A stretch of 64,000 nucleotides of DNA, taken from contig JAOBWM010000094.1 in assembly GCA_025463365.1 (NCBI GenBank), positions 1-64,000 of the forward strand. The letters run 5' to 3'. Below the pieces are notes generated by a model. The model was given only the letters and a program-made list of their open reading frames with translations. It searched no databases and was not told the DNA's origin. Shown here one piece after another: positions 8,023-16,488 of this stretch (the stretch's first letter is position 1; each line of letters starts with the position of its first letter). The position numbers and the translations under genes are program-made. This DNA comes from Acidimicrobiales bacterium (GTDB lineage Bacteria > Actinomycetota > Acidimicrobiia > Acidimicrobiales > Iamiaceae).

Positions 8023-8499
8023 TCAGGTGGGGCCGGACCAGTGGTGGCTCAGGTCGCCCAGGAGGTCGATCGCGAAGTGGCGGCGCACGAAGTGCCAGCC
8101 CCCGTTCGGGCCCGCGCCGTCCGCGGCGCGGGCGAACCGGTCGACGTAGCGGCCGGCGATGATCGGCTGGAGCCCGAAGCCCTTGGCCGCCTGGTGGACG
8201 ACGTAGGAGGACCGGGCGGTGACCGTGCCATCGGCGGCCGGTTCGGCGAACACGGTGTCGGCCACGACGTGCTTGGTGCCCGGCGTGCCGTCCTCGTGGA
8301 TGCGGGTGCCCGAGGCGTAGAAGGCGGCGATGTCGGCGGCACCGGACACGAACGCCGGCGCGTCCTCTGGACCGGCGGCCAGTTCGCCCTGCGCGAACAG
8401 CTCCCCGACGCCGGCGAAGTCCCCGGCGTCGATCCGGGCGCAGTACTCGCCCAGCAGGTTGCGGATGTGGTCGGCGCCGGTGAGCACGAACGGTTCCAT
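8023..8499 (-). CDS. SnoaL-like / NTF2-fold protein
   Basis: 158 residues. The pattern LLGEYCARIDAGDFAGVGELFA near the start, with RYVDRFARA and WHFVRRHF later, is typical of the SnoaL_4 group (NTF2 cone fold). Members include ketosteroid isomerase-like enzymes and dehydratases, and others are non-catalytic. It is followed 13 bp downstream by an SDR in the same direction of transcription only if read through from the right; gene order is EthD, SDR, SnoaL. Role inferred as part of cyclic-ketone or sterol-like degradation. Confidence 0.75.
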   Translation of the reverse strand: MEPFVLTGADHIRNLLGEYCARIDAGDFAGVGELFAQGELAAGPEDAPAFVSGAADIAAFYASGTRIHEDGTPGTKHVVADTVFAEPAADGTVTARSSYVVHQAAKGFGLQPIIAGRYVDRFARAADGAGPNGGWHFVRRHFAIDLLGDLSHHWSGPT

Positions 8500-8512
8500 C
8501 GAGCCGTCTCCC

Positions 8513-9307
8513 TCAGCCGAGCCCGAAGCCCGACGCGGAGATCGCCCGCAGGAGCGAGTCGGACTGGAGGCTCGGCAGGACCGACCCTCCGTCGACCACG
8601 ATCGTCTGGCCGGTGACGTAGGACGCCGCGTCGCTCGCCAAGAAGGCGATCACCTCGGCCACCTCCTCGGACGTGCCGATCCGACCGGCCGGCGTGCCCG
8701 ACTCGGCGGCCGCCCTCCACTCGTCGTTGTCCACGATGATCTGGGTGAGCGGGCTCTGGATCATGCCGGGAGCAACCGCGTTGACCCGAACGGCGGGCGC
8801 CAGCTCGAGCGCGGCGTTGGCGGTGAGGGCGAGCACCCCGGCCTTGGCCGCCGAGTAGGGCCCCTCGCCGCGGGTCGGCCGGATGCCGGTGAGCGACGAG
8901 TTGTTGACGATCGACCCTCGGCCACCCTCCAACATGATCGGCGCCGCGGCGCGGATGCCGTGGAACGTGCCCGTGAGGTTGACGCCGATGAGCAGCGCCC
9001 ACTCCTTGTCGGTGTAGTCGAGCAGGGGCTTGGCAGTGCCGAGCCCGGCGTTGTTCACGAGATCGGTGAGACCGCCCATGGCTTCGGCCGCCTCCCGCAC
9101 CGCGGTGGTGACCGCCTCGGGGTCGCGCACGTCGACCACCGCGGCCCGGCCACCGACCGCCTCGGCCACCTCAGCGGCGGCGTCCGCGTTGCGGTCGAGC
9201 ACCGTGACCGCGGCGCCCTCGGCCGCGAAGAGCCGGCACACGGCCGCGCCGATCCCCGAACCGCCTCCGGTGACGATCGCCTGACGACCCTCGAAGCGGG
9301 CGCTCAC
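8513..9307 (-). CDS. Short-chain dehydrogenase/reductase
   Basis: 264 residues, GTG start overlapping the EthD stop (GTGA). Classical SDR motifs: TGGGSGIG (residues 13-20) for NAD(P) binding, NNAG near 87, Ser in NNSSLTG and YSAAK for catalysis, and TGQTIVVDGG near the C-terminus. The Asp at the end of the second strand (VTVLDRN) suggests NAD(H) preference. Substrate is probably a hydroxyacyl-CoA or alicyclic alcohol, by context. Confidence 0.9.
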   Translation of the reverse strand: MSARFEGRQAIVTGGGSGIGAAVCRLFAAEGAAVTVLDRNADAAAEVAEAVGGRAAVVDVRDPEAVTTAVREAAEAMGGLTDLVNNAGLGTAKPLLDYTDKEWALLIGVNLTGTFHGIRAAAPIMLEGGRGSIVNNSSLTGIRPTRGEGPYSAAKAGVLALTANAALELAPAVRVNAVAPGMIQSPLTQIIVDNDEWRAAAESGTPAGRIGTSEEVAEVIAFLASDAASYVTGQTIVVDGGSVLPSLQSDSLLRAISASGFGLG

Positions 9308-9681
9308 GATCCCGACCCCCCGGACGAAGCATCCGGCACCGCGCCGTCGCCGATCACGACCACCTCATCGTCGGTGAAGACGACCTTGATGCTCGACTGG
9401 TCGAGGAAGTTGGCCTCGTCGGCCCGCATCACCTCGCCGGGCTCGCCCGACAGCATCGCGAGGAAGTCGTCCCACGAGGCGAACTCCTGGACGGCCACGC
9501 CGTCCCAGCCCGACCGATCGTCGGCGCGGGCGGGGTGCTGCGAGTACGAGAGGGTCCGGTCGCCGAGTCCGGGCGTGTCACGGATCAACGGCCCGTGGGA
9601 GTGGTGCCAGTACTCGAGGAAGTCCTCGCGGCTCATGCCGTCCTTGCGCTTCACGAACGCGAACAACTTCATGCGGGGCAC
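9304..9681 (-). CDS. EthD-domain protein
   Basis: About 125 residues from GTG 9681, or 122 from ATG 9672 (MKLFAFVKRK). The motif DFLEYWHHSHGPL is the EthD signature. EthD proteins are dimeric alpha+beta barrels found in oxidative catabolic operons, with an accessory or reductive role. The C-terminus is coupled by a 4-nt overlap to the SDR gene, suggesting one transcript. Confidence 0.8.
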   Translation of the reverse strand: MPRMKLFAFVKRKDGMSREDFLEYWHHSHGPLIRDTPGLGDRTLSYSQHPARADDRSGWDGVAVQEFASWDDFLAMLSGEPGEVMRADEANFLDQSSIKVVFTDDEVVVIGDGAVPDASSGGSGS

Positions 9682-9697
9682 CGGTTCGTCGGGTGGG

Positions 9698-9733
9698 TCA
9701 TGGTCACGGTCACGATCATGGTCACGGTCACGG
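9698..9733. repeat. 18-bp direct repeat, two copies
   Basis: TCATGGTCACGGTCACGA (9698-9715) is followed by the same sequence with a final G (9716-9733). It lies in the short gap upstream of the EthD gene, where promoter or operator elements would be expected. Purpose unknown. Confidence 0.6.
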
Positions 9734-9789
9734 TCAGGCCTCCGAAACGATCGCCGGCTGCTCGGGGCTCGCTCATGGCTGGCACCGAC

Positions 9790-10572
9790 CTATCCGTTGA
9801 ACCAGTGGCCGGCGTTGACGCCGATCATCTGGCCGGTGACGGGCTTGGCGAGGGGCGAGGCGAAGAAGACGGCGGTGCCGGCGATCTCCTCGGAGTGCGG
9901 GAGGTACCCGAGGCACGTCTCCGACGCGACCTCGTCGTAGACCTCCTGGAACGTGATGCCGCGCTTCTCGGCCTGGTGGTTGAAGTACCACTCGACCGAG
10001 TCGCCGTAGATGTAGCCGGGGTGGATCGCGTTGACCCGGATGCCGCGCCCGCCGAGCTCCAGCGCCAGCGTCTTGGTGACCGAGGCGAGCGCGCCCTTCG
10101 ACGCGACGTAGGCGCCCCACTTGGGCTGGATCCGCTGCACCGACATCGAGTTGATCATGATCACCCGGCCATCACCGGTGGCCTCGAGGTGCGGCACGGC
10201 GGCGCGTGTCATGGCCAGCGAGCCGAACAGGTTCACCTCGATCGTCTGGCGCCACCGGTCGAAGTCGGCATCCATGAACTCCTTGGCGTCACCACCGTCG
10301 TAGGCGTTGTTCACGAGGATGTCGACCCGCCCGAGCTCGCCGGCGACGGCATCCGCGGCGGCGACGCACGCCGCTTCGTCGGCGATGTCGCACACGACCG
10401 GGAACGCTCGCACGCCGAGGGCCTCGACCTCTTCGGCGACCGCCTCCAACCGGGAGAGGGTCCGGCCCCCGAGGGCGACGTCGGCGCCTTCGCGGGCGAA
10501 CGCGAGCGAGATGTCGCGGCCCATGCCGGGGCCGATCCCTGAGACGATCGCAACCTTGCCTTCGAGCAGCAC
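9790..10572 (-). CDS. Short-chain dehydrogenase/reductase
   Basis: About 260 residues. SDR motifs: SGIGPGMG (glycine-rich loop, residues ~11-18), LVNNAY (the NNAG position with Y), INSMS and YVASK (catalytic Ser, Tyr, Lys). The C-terminus GQMIGVNAGHWFNG is typical of 3-oxoacyl or alicyclic-alcohol dehydrogenases. The GTG at 10572 is preferred over 10578 because GGAGGT then sits about 4 nt upstream; the GTG at 10578 would overlap that Shine-Dalgarno. The gap on its right (10573-10680) holds G-rich GGTGAGGGG repeats only. Confidence 0.85.
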   Translation of the reverse strand: MLLEGKVAIVSGIGPGMGRDISLAFAREGADVALGGRTLSRLEAVAEEVEALGVRAFPVVCDIADEAACVAAADAVAGELGRVDILVNNAYDGGDAKEFMDADFDRWRQTIEVNLFGSLAMTRAAVPHLEATGDGRVIMINSMSVQRIQPKWGAYVASKGALASVTKTLALELGGRGIRVNAIHPGYIYGDSVEWYFNHQAEKRGITFQEVYDEVASETCLGYLPHSEEIAGTAVFFASPLAKPVTGQMIGVNAGHWFNG

Positions 10573-10680
10573 GGACACCTCCGAGGGTGTGGTGAGGGGG
10601 TGGTGACGGAGTGGTGAGGGGTGAGGGGTGGTGGGGGTGGAAACGCGTGGTGGCTGGTGGTGACGCGGGCAGTGCGTGCG

Positions 10681-11613
10681 TCAGAGCTGCGGGAGGACCT
10701 CGGCGCCGAAGCGTTCGATCTGGTCGACGAGCTCGGCGACGGTGCGCGAGCGCAGCCGCACCTGGACCTGGCCGACGCCCAGCGCACCCAGCTTTCCGAG
10801 GACGTGAGCGAGCTTGTCGGGGCTGCCGGTGAGGGCCGGGCCGCCGAGGTCCCAGTCGGGATCGCCGACGTAGGTGGGTCCGATCAGGGCACCGAGGTCG
10901 AAGGGGTCGTGGCGCCCGGCGGCGTCGCGCAACTCGTGGATGCGGGCCACGATCTCGGGCGTCACGGGGCCCTGCGGCAACCACCCGTCACCGCGCTGGG
11001 CCGCTCGGCGGATCGCAGCCGGCGAGGAGCCGCCGACCCAGATCGGGGGCCCGTCCTCCTGGATCGGGCGCGGGTGCTGGCCCAGGTCGGCGGCCGGCCA
11101 GCGCGGGCCGGGCAGCGTCGGGTAGTCCTCTGCGAAGGCGGCGCGCAGCGCGTCGATCGATTCGTCGAGCAGGGCGCCGCGCTCGGCGAACGGGAGGCCG
11201 AGGAGCTCGAACTCGCCCTCGACGTGACCGGCCCCGACGCCCATGATCACCCGACCGTTCGAGACGTTGTCGATGGTGGCGAACGCCTTGGCCACCTGCA
11301 ACGGGTGCCGGTAGGCAGGGACGTAGACGTGGCTCAGCAGGTGCACGTCTTCGGTGATGCCGGCCAGCCAGCCGAGGGTGGCGACGGTGTCCCACCACTC
11401 GGTGCCCATCGCCGGGGCCTTGTCCGACGGGATGGCGATGTGGTCGCAGACGGCCACGTAGAAGAAGCCGGCTCGGTCGGCGGCTTGTGCGACGGCGGCG
11501 AGCTCGACCGCGCCGGCGTGGGCCTCCCACGGCTCGGCGTAGATCGTGGACTGCGACTGGATGGGGAGCTGCATCCCCACCACGAGGCGGTCCGAGGGGA
11601 GCACGGCGGTCAT
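10681..11613 (-). CDS. LLM-class flavin/F420-dependent oxidoreductase (copy A)
   Basis: 310 residues from the ATG at 11613. The frame extends to 11724, but the added 37 residues are Arg-rich and would be read across the palindromic operator, so the inner start is chosen. Bacterial luciferase-like TIM barrel with GVGAGHVEGEFELLG near residue 130 and WVGGSSPAAIRRAAQRGDGWLP near 210, the usual F420/FMN-binding and phosphate-binding blocks. F420-dependent enzymes of this type oxidise or reduce alcohols and enones. The operator at 11617-11631 begins 4 bp upstream of the start. Confidence 0.85.
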   Translation of the reverse strand: MTAVLPSDRLVVGMQLPIQSQSTIYAEPWEAHAGAVELAAVAQAADRAGFFYVAVCDHIAIPSDKAPAMGTEWWDTVATLGWLAGITEDVHLLSHVYVPAYRHPLQVAKAFATIDNVSNGRVIMGVGAGHVEGEFELLGLPFAERGALLDESIDALRAAFAEDYPTLPGPRWPAADLGQHPRPIQEDGPPIWVGGSSPAAIRRAAQRGDGWLPQGPVTPEIVARIHELRDAAGRHDPFDLGALIGPTYVGDPDWDLGGPALTGSPDKLAHVLGKLGALGVGQVQVRLRSRTVAELVDQIERFGAEVLPQL

Positions 11614-11616
11614 GAC

Positions 11617-11631
11617 CTGACACTGTGTCAG
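11617..11631. promoter_or_regulatory. TetR-type operator, CTGACACTGTGTCAG
   Basis: Perfect 15-bp palindrome immediately upstream of LLM oxidoreductase A. It keeps the CTGAC/GTCAG arms of the other sites, but its inner bases are AC-T-GT instead of GG-T-CC, defining which positions are conserved. Its closeness to the start codon suggests that binding blocks initiation of a nearly leaderless transcript. Confidence 0.65.
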
Positions 11632-11820
11632 ATTCCGGACCGGGGGGCGGGCGTCACCCCTGAGCATCAGCCGGAGGTGTCGCACTCCTCGGACTCGCCG
11701 GACTCGAACCGGGTACGGAACCACCGCTGGCGATCGGCCGAGCTGTCGTGGGTGAACGACGCCTCGTCGCGATCGCCGACATCGCGGCGATCCTGCGGGA
11801 GTGCGGCGGTCAGGTGGCGG

Positions 11821-12504
11821 TCAGGTGGCGGGCTTCTGGCCCGTGATCGACCAGGAGATGATGCGGGCCATGGCCGCTCGCAGATCGTCGCTGCGGACGC
11901 CCCAGAACTCGAAGCCGAGCCGGTGCGCCGACACGTGGGCCAGCATGGCCACGAGCACGCCGGCGATGGCGTTCGGGTCGACGTCGGTCATGCCGCGTCC
12001 CGACATCTGCTGGTCTCGGGCGGCAGCCGCCAGCGCGTTGTTGAGGTCGTTCAGCAGGCGCGTGCGCACGTTGGCGAAGCGGTGGTCCCCCTCGTCGGTG
12101 GCCAGGTCCACCACGCGCAGCACCGGCAGGTTCTCGGACCAGAACGTGAGCAGCGCATCGGCCAACGCCTCAGCGCCGGCGTACCCCGCCTTGCCCTTCC
12201 AGGAGTTGGCGTGGACGACGTCGGCGAAGCGCTCGACACCCGTGGCCACCATCTCGTCGGCCAGCACCAAGATGGCCGACTCGACGTCGGGGAAGTACTG
12301 GTAGAAGGTGGCCGGCGAGGTGCCCGCCTCCCGGGCGATGTCGACGACCTTGAGGTCGCGATAGGTGGTGGTCCGCAGCATCTCGGACGCGCAGGCGAGG
12401 AGCTTCTGGCGCGTGGCCAGGCCGCGGCGGCCGGGGACGCGTCCGTCTGCGGCGCGCGGCTCCACCTCGTCGGCAGGTTCGGTGGCCACGTCGTCGGATC
12501 TCAC
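11821..12504 (-). CDS. TetR/AcrR-family transcriptional regulator
   Basis: 227 residues from GTG 12504. The DNA-binding domain is near residues 28-80: TRQKLLACASEMLR as helix 1, VVDIAREAGTSPATFYQYF as the helix-turn-helix. The remaining 145 residues form the ligand-binding domain, as usual. A near-palindrome of the shared operator overlaps its own start codon, so autoregulation is likely. It is the only TetR gene in the cluster and the natural candidate for the CTGAC-N5-GTCAG regulon; the ligand is probably an acyl-CoA or pathway intermediate (inference). Confidence 0.9.
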   Translation of the reverse strand: MRSDDVATEPADEVEPRAADGRVPGRRGLATRQKLLACASEMLRTTTYRDLKVVDIAREAGTSPATFYQYFPDVESAILVLADEMVATGVERFADVVHANSWKGKAGYAGAEALADALLTFWSENLPVLRVVDLATDEGDHRFANVRTRLLNDLNNALAAAARDQQMSGRGMTDVDPNAIAGVLVAMLAHVSAHRLGFEFWGVRSDDLRAAMARIISWSITGQKPAT

Positions 12505-12514
12505 GACCCGTCAG
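12500..12514. promoter_or_regulatory. TetR autoregulatory operator (one mismatch)
   Basis: CTCACGACCCGTCAG overlaps the tetR GTG start. It has a perfect right arm CGTCAG and one mismatch in the left arm (CTCACG for CTGACG). The reduced symmetry fits a weaker autoregulatory site. Confidence 0.5.
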
Positions 12515-12584
12515 GTTAGGGGTCGCCCACGACCGGTCCCGGGATCGACCGGCGCGGCTGCGAGTGGGGCGACGTGCGTTCTGC

Positions 12585-13139
12585 TCAGGAGCCCGATTCG
12601 GCCGGCGGCCGGTAGCAGGCCACGAGCAGCCCGATCCCGCCGGCCAGGCCGAGGCCGACCGAGATGGCGAAGGCCGCGAACGGGTCGAAGGAGAGGTCGA
12701 GGCCGAGGGCCCAGTCGAGGCTGTGGCGGCCGGGGCTCACCGACGACACCAGCACCGCCGCCGCGGCCAGGACGAAGTTCAGCTCCCAGCCGCTCTTGGC
12801 ACTGAAGAAGCCGTTCTTGCGGTGGACCGTGTAGCCGGCCACCGTCATCAGGCCGACGTAGCCGGCGGCGGCGAACGGCGTCAGCAGGCCGAGCGCCAGC
12901 AAGATGCCCGAGCCCATCTCGGTGGTGGCCGCCATGATGGCGTGGACCTTCCCGTTGGGCTTCATCCCCATGGAATCGAACCAGCGGGCGGTGCCGGGGA
13001 TCTTCCCGCCGCCGAAGAACTTGTTGTAGCCGTGGGCGGCCAGCACCACGCCGAGGAGCACGCGGACCAGCAACAAGATGGCATCGAAGCGGTCCCCGTA
13101 GTCGGCCGCGTAGGTGGCATCGGCGAGCACGTGGTTCAT
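12585..13139 (-). CDS. DoxX-family membrane protein
   Basis: 184 residues with four hydrophobic segments: about 20-40 (AILLLVRVLLGVVLAAHG), 75-100, 105-120 and 140-175. LVRVLLGVVLAAHGYNKFFGG is the DoxX signature. DoxX proteins are small four-helix membrane proteins tied to quinone or redox handling; the exact role is unknown. The ATG overlaps the stop of the acyl-CoA synthetase gene (ATGA), so both are one operon with the isochorismatase-fold gene. Confidence 0.8.
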   Translation of the reverse strand: MNHVLADATYAADYGDRFDAILLLVRVLLGVVLAAHGYNKFFGGGKIPGTARWFDSMGMKPNGKVHAIMAATTEMGSGILLALGLLTPFAAAGYVGLMTVAGYTVHRKNGFFSAKSGWELNFVLAAAAVLVSSVSPGRHSLDWALGLDLSFDPFAAFAISVGLGLAGGIGLLVACYRPPAESGS

Positions 13140-14839
13140 CGGGGGGCCTCCTGGAGGCGCTGGCGGAGCTCGAACTTCATGACCTTGCCGCCGGCGTTGA
13201 ACGGCAGGGCGTCCACGACGTGGACCTGGCGGGGAACCTTGTAGTTCGCCATCGCCTGGCGCGCCCAGCTCACGATCTCGTCGGGGTCGGGCGTCGAGCC
13301 GGAGGTGGGCACCACGAAGGCTGCGCCCACCTCACCCATGCGCTCGTCGGGGATGCCGACGACGGCGACCTGGGCGAGGTCGGGGTGGCCGAGCAGGAGG
13401 TTCTCGATCTCGGCGGGGTAGGCGTTGAACCCTCCGACGATGAACAGGTCCTTCTTGCGGTCGGTGATCTTGAGGTACCCGCGATCGTCCATCACGCCGA
13501 CGTCGCCGGTGTGCAGCCAACCGTCGGGGTCGATCGCCTCGGCGGTCGCCCCGGGATCGCCGTCGTAGCCGACCATCACGTTGTAACCCCGGACCACGAC
13601 CTCACCCGGCTCCCCCGTCGCCATGGCGTGGCCGTCCTCGTCGACGACGAGCACCTCGATGCCCGGCATGGCGCGTCCCGAGGTGGTGGCGATGGTGACG
13701 GCGTCGTCGCTGCGGCGGCACATGGTGGCGAATCCGCAGCCCTCGGTCAGGCCGTAGGCCGTGATGACGGTGTCGAACCCGAGGTCGCTGTGCATCTGCT
13801 CGACGAGGCTCACGGGCACCGACGCGGCACCGGTCACGGCCAGTCGCAGGCTCGACGAATCGAGCGCGGCCCGATCGGGGTGGTTCAGGATCGTCTGGTA
13901 CAGCGTCGGTGGCCCGGGGATCATCGAGATCCGCTCGGCGGCGATGAGGCGCATCGCCTCGGGCACGTCGAACACGGGCAGCGGGACCAGCGTGCAACCG
14001 GTCACGAGCCAGGCGACGATGCCGGCCTTGTACCCGAACGAGTGGAAGAACGGGTTGATGGCGAGGTAGCGGTCGGAGGGTTCGAGCCCCACGACGTTGG
14101 CCCAGGTGCCGACGGTGCGCAGCGTCTGGCCGTGGTGGCAGACGACGCCCTTCGGCTTGCCGGTGGTGCCCGAGGTGAACAGGAGATCAGCGGTGCTGTC
14201 GGGCGAGACCTGGGCGCGGCGGGCCGCGGCCACCACGTCGGTGACCGCACCGGCCGCACCCGATGCGAGGAACGACTCCCACGTCTCGGCCGGCTCCGGC
14301 AGCTCGGCGCCCGGCTCGCTGCGCAGCACGATGATGCGCTCGAGGCCCGGAAGGTCGTGGCCGTCGAGCATCCCCACGTAGTGGTTGCCGAGGAAGCCGT
14401 CGACCGTCACCAGGATCCGGGCCCGGCTGCGGGACAGGATGTCGGCGGCCTCGGTGCCCTTGAACCGGGTGTTGAGCGGGACGAGCACGGCCCCCGCGGC
14501 ATGCAGCCCGAGGAGCGCGATGACCCACTCGGCGCAGTTCGGCGCCCAGATCGCGACCCGGTCGCCCAGCTCGATCCCGGCGGCGAGGTAGGCCTTGGCG
14601 GCCCGATCCACCTCGGCGCCGACCTCGTCCCAGGTCCACCGCCGGTCGCCGTCCACGATCGCCTCGCCGCGGCCACCGCGGGCAACGGCGGCACTGAGGG
14701 AGCCGGGGATCGTGCCGTACAGCAGGTCGGCGCGGGGGTCGTCGCCGTCAGGATCGTCGAACGCGGCGCCCGCCGGCGGAGCGGGGGGCCGAGCGGGGGT
14801 CGGAGCGGGCGTCGCCGAAACGCCGCTCGGGTCGGTCAC
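13136..14839 (-). CDS. Acyl-CoA synthetase, FadD3-like
   Basis: 567 residues from GTG 14839, which overlaps the upstream stop as GTGA. Adenylate-forming motifs: LLFTSGTTGKPKG (P-loop), AYGLTEG, TGDVGVMDDRGYLKITDRKKD, IVGGFNAYPAEIE and the C-terminal GKVMKFELR with the catalytic Lys. Blocks such as AINPFFHSFGYKAGIVAWL and MIPGPPTLYQTILNHPDR closely resemble FadD3 of mycobacteria, the HIP-CoA synthetase of sterol C/D-ring catabolism. Forms a CoA thioester from a carboxylic acid with ATP. The first 35 residues are an A/P-rich extension. Assignment to HIP is plausible but from memory of the family only. Confidence 0.85.
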   Translation of the reverse strand: MTDPSGVSATPAPTPARPPAPPAGAAFDDPDGDDPRADLLYGTIPGSLSAAVARGGRGEAIVDGDRRWTWDEVGAEVDRAAKAYLAAGIELGDRVAIWAPNCAEWVIALLGLHAAGAVLVPLNTRFKGTEAADILSRSRARILVTVDGFLGNHYVGMLDGHDLPGLERIIVLRSEPGAELPEPAETWESFLASGAAGAVTDVVAAARRAQVSPDSTADLLFTSGTTGKPKGVVCHHGQTLRTVGTWANVVGLEPSDRYLAINPFFHSFGYKAGIVAWLVTGCTLVPLPVFDVPEAMRLIAAERISMIPGPPTLYQTILNHPDRAALDSSSLRLAVTGAASVPVSLVEQMHSDLGFDTVITAYGLTEGCGFATMCRRSDDAVTIATTSGRAMPGIEVLVVDEDGHAMATGEPGEVVVRGYNVMVGYDGDPGATAEAIDPDGWLHTGDVGVMDDRGYLKITDRKKDLFIVGGFNAYPAEIENLLLGHPDLAQVAVVGIPDERMGEVGAAFVVPTSGSTPDPDEIVSWARQAMANYKVPRQVHVVDALPFNAGGKVMKFELRQRLQEAPR

Positions 14840-15477
14840 GACGGGGCCTCCTGCGAGGCGATTCGCCAGGCGACCGCGAGCTCCTCGACCGTGGCGACGG
14901 TGGCCAGCAGGGCCAGGGTGTTGTCGATCACGGCGTCGGCGTACTCCTGGGGGATGCCGACCACGGCGTCTCGTGCCAACACGACCTGGTAGCCGTGGTT
15001 GATCGCGTCCATCACCAGGTTCGTGATGGCGATGTTCACCGAGACGCCGGTGACCACGATGGTCGTGACGCCCAGGTTGCGCAGCACCGGGTCGAGGTCG
15101 GTGCCGGCCATCGGGTTCAGGCCGTGCAGACGGTTGAGGATCAGGTCGGCAGGATCTGGCCCGAGCTCCGGCACCACGTCGGTCTCGGCCGAGCCCGGCA
15201 GCAGCGACACCGGCGACTTCCGCAGAGCGAGGAACAGGCGGGCGTTGGTGTTGGAGCCCGCCCCGTCCGCCCGCCTCGACGCGGTGGCGTGGATCACCGG
15301 TACGCCGGCGGCGCGGGCGGCGGTGCACAGCACGGCCAGCCGCTCGATCATCGGTCGGGCGGCCGCGGCGAGCTCGGGCAACGCCGATCGCTCCCCCACG
15401 ACGCCGTTCTGCACCTCGGAGGTGACCACCGCGGTGTGCGCGGGATGTACGAGCTCGCTGAGCGTCGGTTTGGCCAT
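14836..15477 (-). CDS. Isochorismatase-fold protein with altered catalytic residues
   Basis: 213 residues. The Rossmann-like fold is clear (AVVTSEVQNGVVG, PVIHATAS, TTIVVTGVSVNIAITN, YADAVIDNTLALLA). In cysteine hydrolases of this family the triad is Asp-Lys-Cys. Here the first acid position reads Glu (SEVQN), the Lys region reads NRLHGLN and the Cys position reads Ser (TGVSVN). It may be a non-canonical hydrolase or a binding protein. It heads an operon with the FadD3-like synthetase and DoxX, controlled by the palindrome at 15495. Confidence 0.8.
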   Translation of the reverse strand: MAKPTLSELVHPAHTAVVTSEVQNGVVGERSALPELAAAARPMIERLAVLCTAARAAGVPVIHATASRRADGAGSNTNARLFLALRKSPVSLLPGSAETDVVPELGPDPADLILNRLHGLNPMAGTDLDPVLRNLGVTTIVVTGVSVNIAITNLVMDAINHGYQVVLARDAVVGIPQEYADAVIDNTLALLATVATVEELAVAWRIASQEAPS

Positions 15478-15494
15478 ACGGCCTTCGAGCGTAT

Positions 15495-15509
15495 CTGACG
15501 CCTCGTCAG
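15495..15509. promoter_or_regulatory. TetR-type operator, CTGACGCCTCGTCAG
   Basis: Six-base perfect arms CTGACG/CGTCAG, 18 bp upstream of the isochorismatase-fold gene that begins the three-gene operon. Same arms as the sites at 2284, 18003, 18026 and 23085. Confidence 0.65.
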
Positions 15510-15522
15510 GTCTGGGGAGGGA

Positions 15523-16380
15523 TCAGATCCGGCTGGCGTCGAGCGCCTGCCACAGCGCGGCGCGCACCACCCGGTTGTCGCGCAGGATCGCGAGGTGGAC
15601 CGGAACCTGGAGCGGGTCCGCCACGAAGAGATCCACCCGGGATTCGTGGATCGACAACAGGCGGGTCCGCTCCTCCTCGGTGAGGAGGTGCACCGGCAGC
15701 CGCACGGCCGCCTCGCCGGCGGTCTCGACGAACGCCACCAGCTCGACGAGCTCCGCCCGGGCCCGCACCCCGGCGTCGGAGTAGGGATCGGCGGCGAGGT
15801 GGGCCAACAGGTCGAGGGCCAGCACGAACTGCTCCCGGGACCAGTGGTGGTGGCCGAGCCGGGCCTCGGCGCCGGGCGCCGGTCGGGCCGCCGCCGCCAG
15901 CGCCTCGGGCAGCTCGAGTCGGTGGGCCAGGTGGAGCAGATCCTCGGCCGCTTCGGCCAGGCCCAGCAGGTGCCGATGGCTCCGCCGCCCTTCCCGGCAC
16001 AGCTCCACCAGCTCGTCGACCGAACCGGCGTCGCCCAGCCGGACCGCGACATCCAGCCGGTCGATCAGCATGCTGAAGTGCGCCCGGAGCTGCGGCTCGG
16101 CCCGGACGCCACCCACCACCTCGGCGGCGTAGTCCACGAGGACCGGGTCCTGGACCAGGGGATCGGCCGAGATCGAGGCCGCCGCCTCGAGCGCGTAGTC
16201 GAGGAGCAACTCGACCTCGACAGGCTCGGCCGGCACGCACCCCAGGTACTGGGCCACGATCCGGCCCACCGCGTCGACTCCCTCGACGCCGGTGCGGATC
16301 CCGTCGGCCACGTGCCCGACGACCGTGTCGATCTCCTCGGCCGCCTGCTCCAACATGTCCGGGCCGTCAGGGTGCTCCAC
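15523..16380 (-). CDS. Conserved hypothetical helical protein
   Basis: 285 residues from GTG 16380, supported by GGAGGAGG ending about 6 nt upstream. A much longer open frame to the right runs through two other genes and is ignored. Almost wholly alpha-helical in appearance, rich in Leu, Glu, Ala and Arg (VELLLDYALEAAAS, DELVELCREGRRSHRHLL), without signal peptide or membrane segment. No family recognised. Its stop lies 14 bp from the operator of the next operon, so it is a separate transcription unit. Confidence 0.6.
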   Translation of the reverse strand: MEHPDGPDMLEQAAEEIDTVVGHVADGIRTGVEGVDAVGRIVAQYLGCVPAEPVEVELLLDYALEAAASISADPLVQDPVLVDYAAEVVGGVRAEPQLRAHFSMLIDRLDVAVRLGDAGSVDELVELCREGRRSHRHLLGLAEAAEDLLHLAHRLELPEALAAAARPAPGAEARLGHHHWSREQFVLALDLLAHLAADPYSDAGVRARAELVELVAFVETAGEAAVRLPVHLLTEEERTRLLSIHESRVDLFVADPLQVPVHLAILRDNRVVRAALWQALDASRI

Positions 16381-16476
16381 TCGCGTCCTCCTCCGAGAGG
16401 GCACCAGTCCACCAGACCCCGGTCCCCGGGCGGCCATCGGATTGGGGGTCGACCCTGACGCGGGACCGGCCGCCCG

Positions 16477-16482
16477 TACGCT
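16477..16482 (+). promoter_or_regulatory. -10 element TACGCT of a probable leaderless promoter
   Basis: TACGCT ends 6 nt before the ATG at 16489, the spacing that places the transcription start on or next to the start codon. The same arrangement is seen at 19319 and 21560. There is no Shine-Dalgarno before the gene. Confidence 0.5.
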
Positions 16483-16488
16483 GCGACC

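Noticed and set aside
11690-11715. tRNA T-arm-like motif (GGTTCGAGTCC on the minus strand)
   Set aside because: No matching acceptor, D or anticodon arm can be folded on either side; the acceptor complement is missing.
10681-11724. Longer start for LLM oxidoreductase A at 11724
   Set aside because: The extra 37 residues are Arg-rich and would be translated through the operator palindrome; ATG 11613 aligns with the family start.
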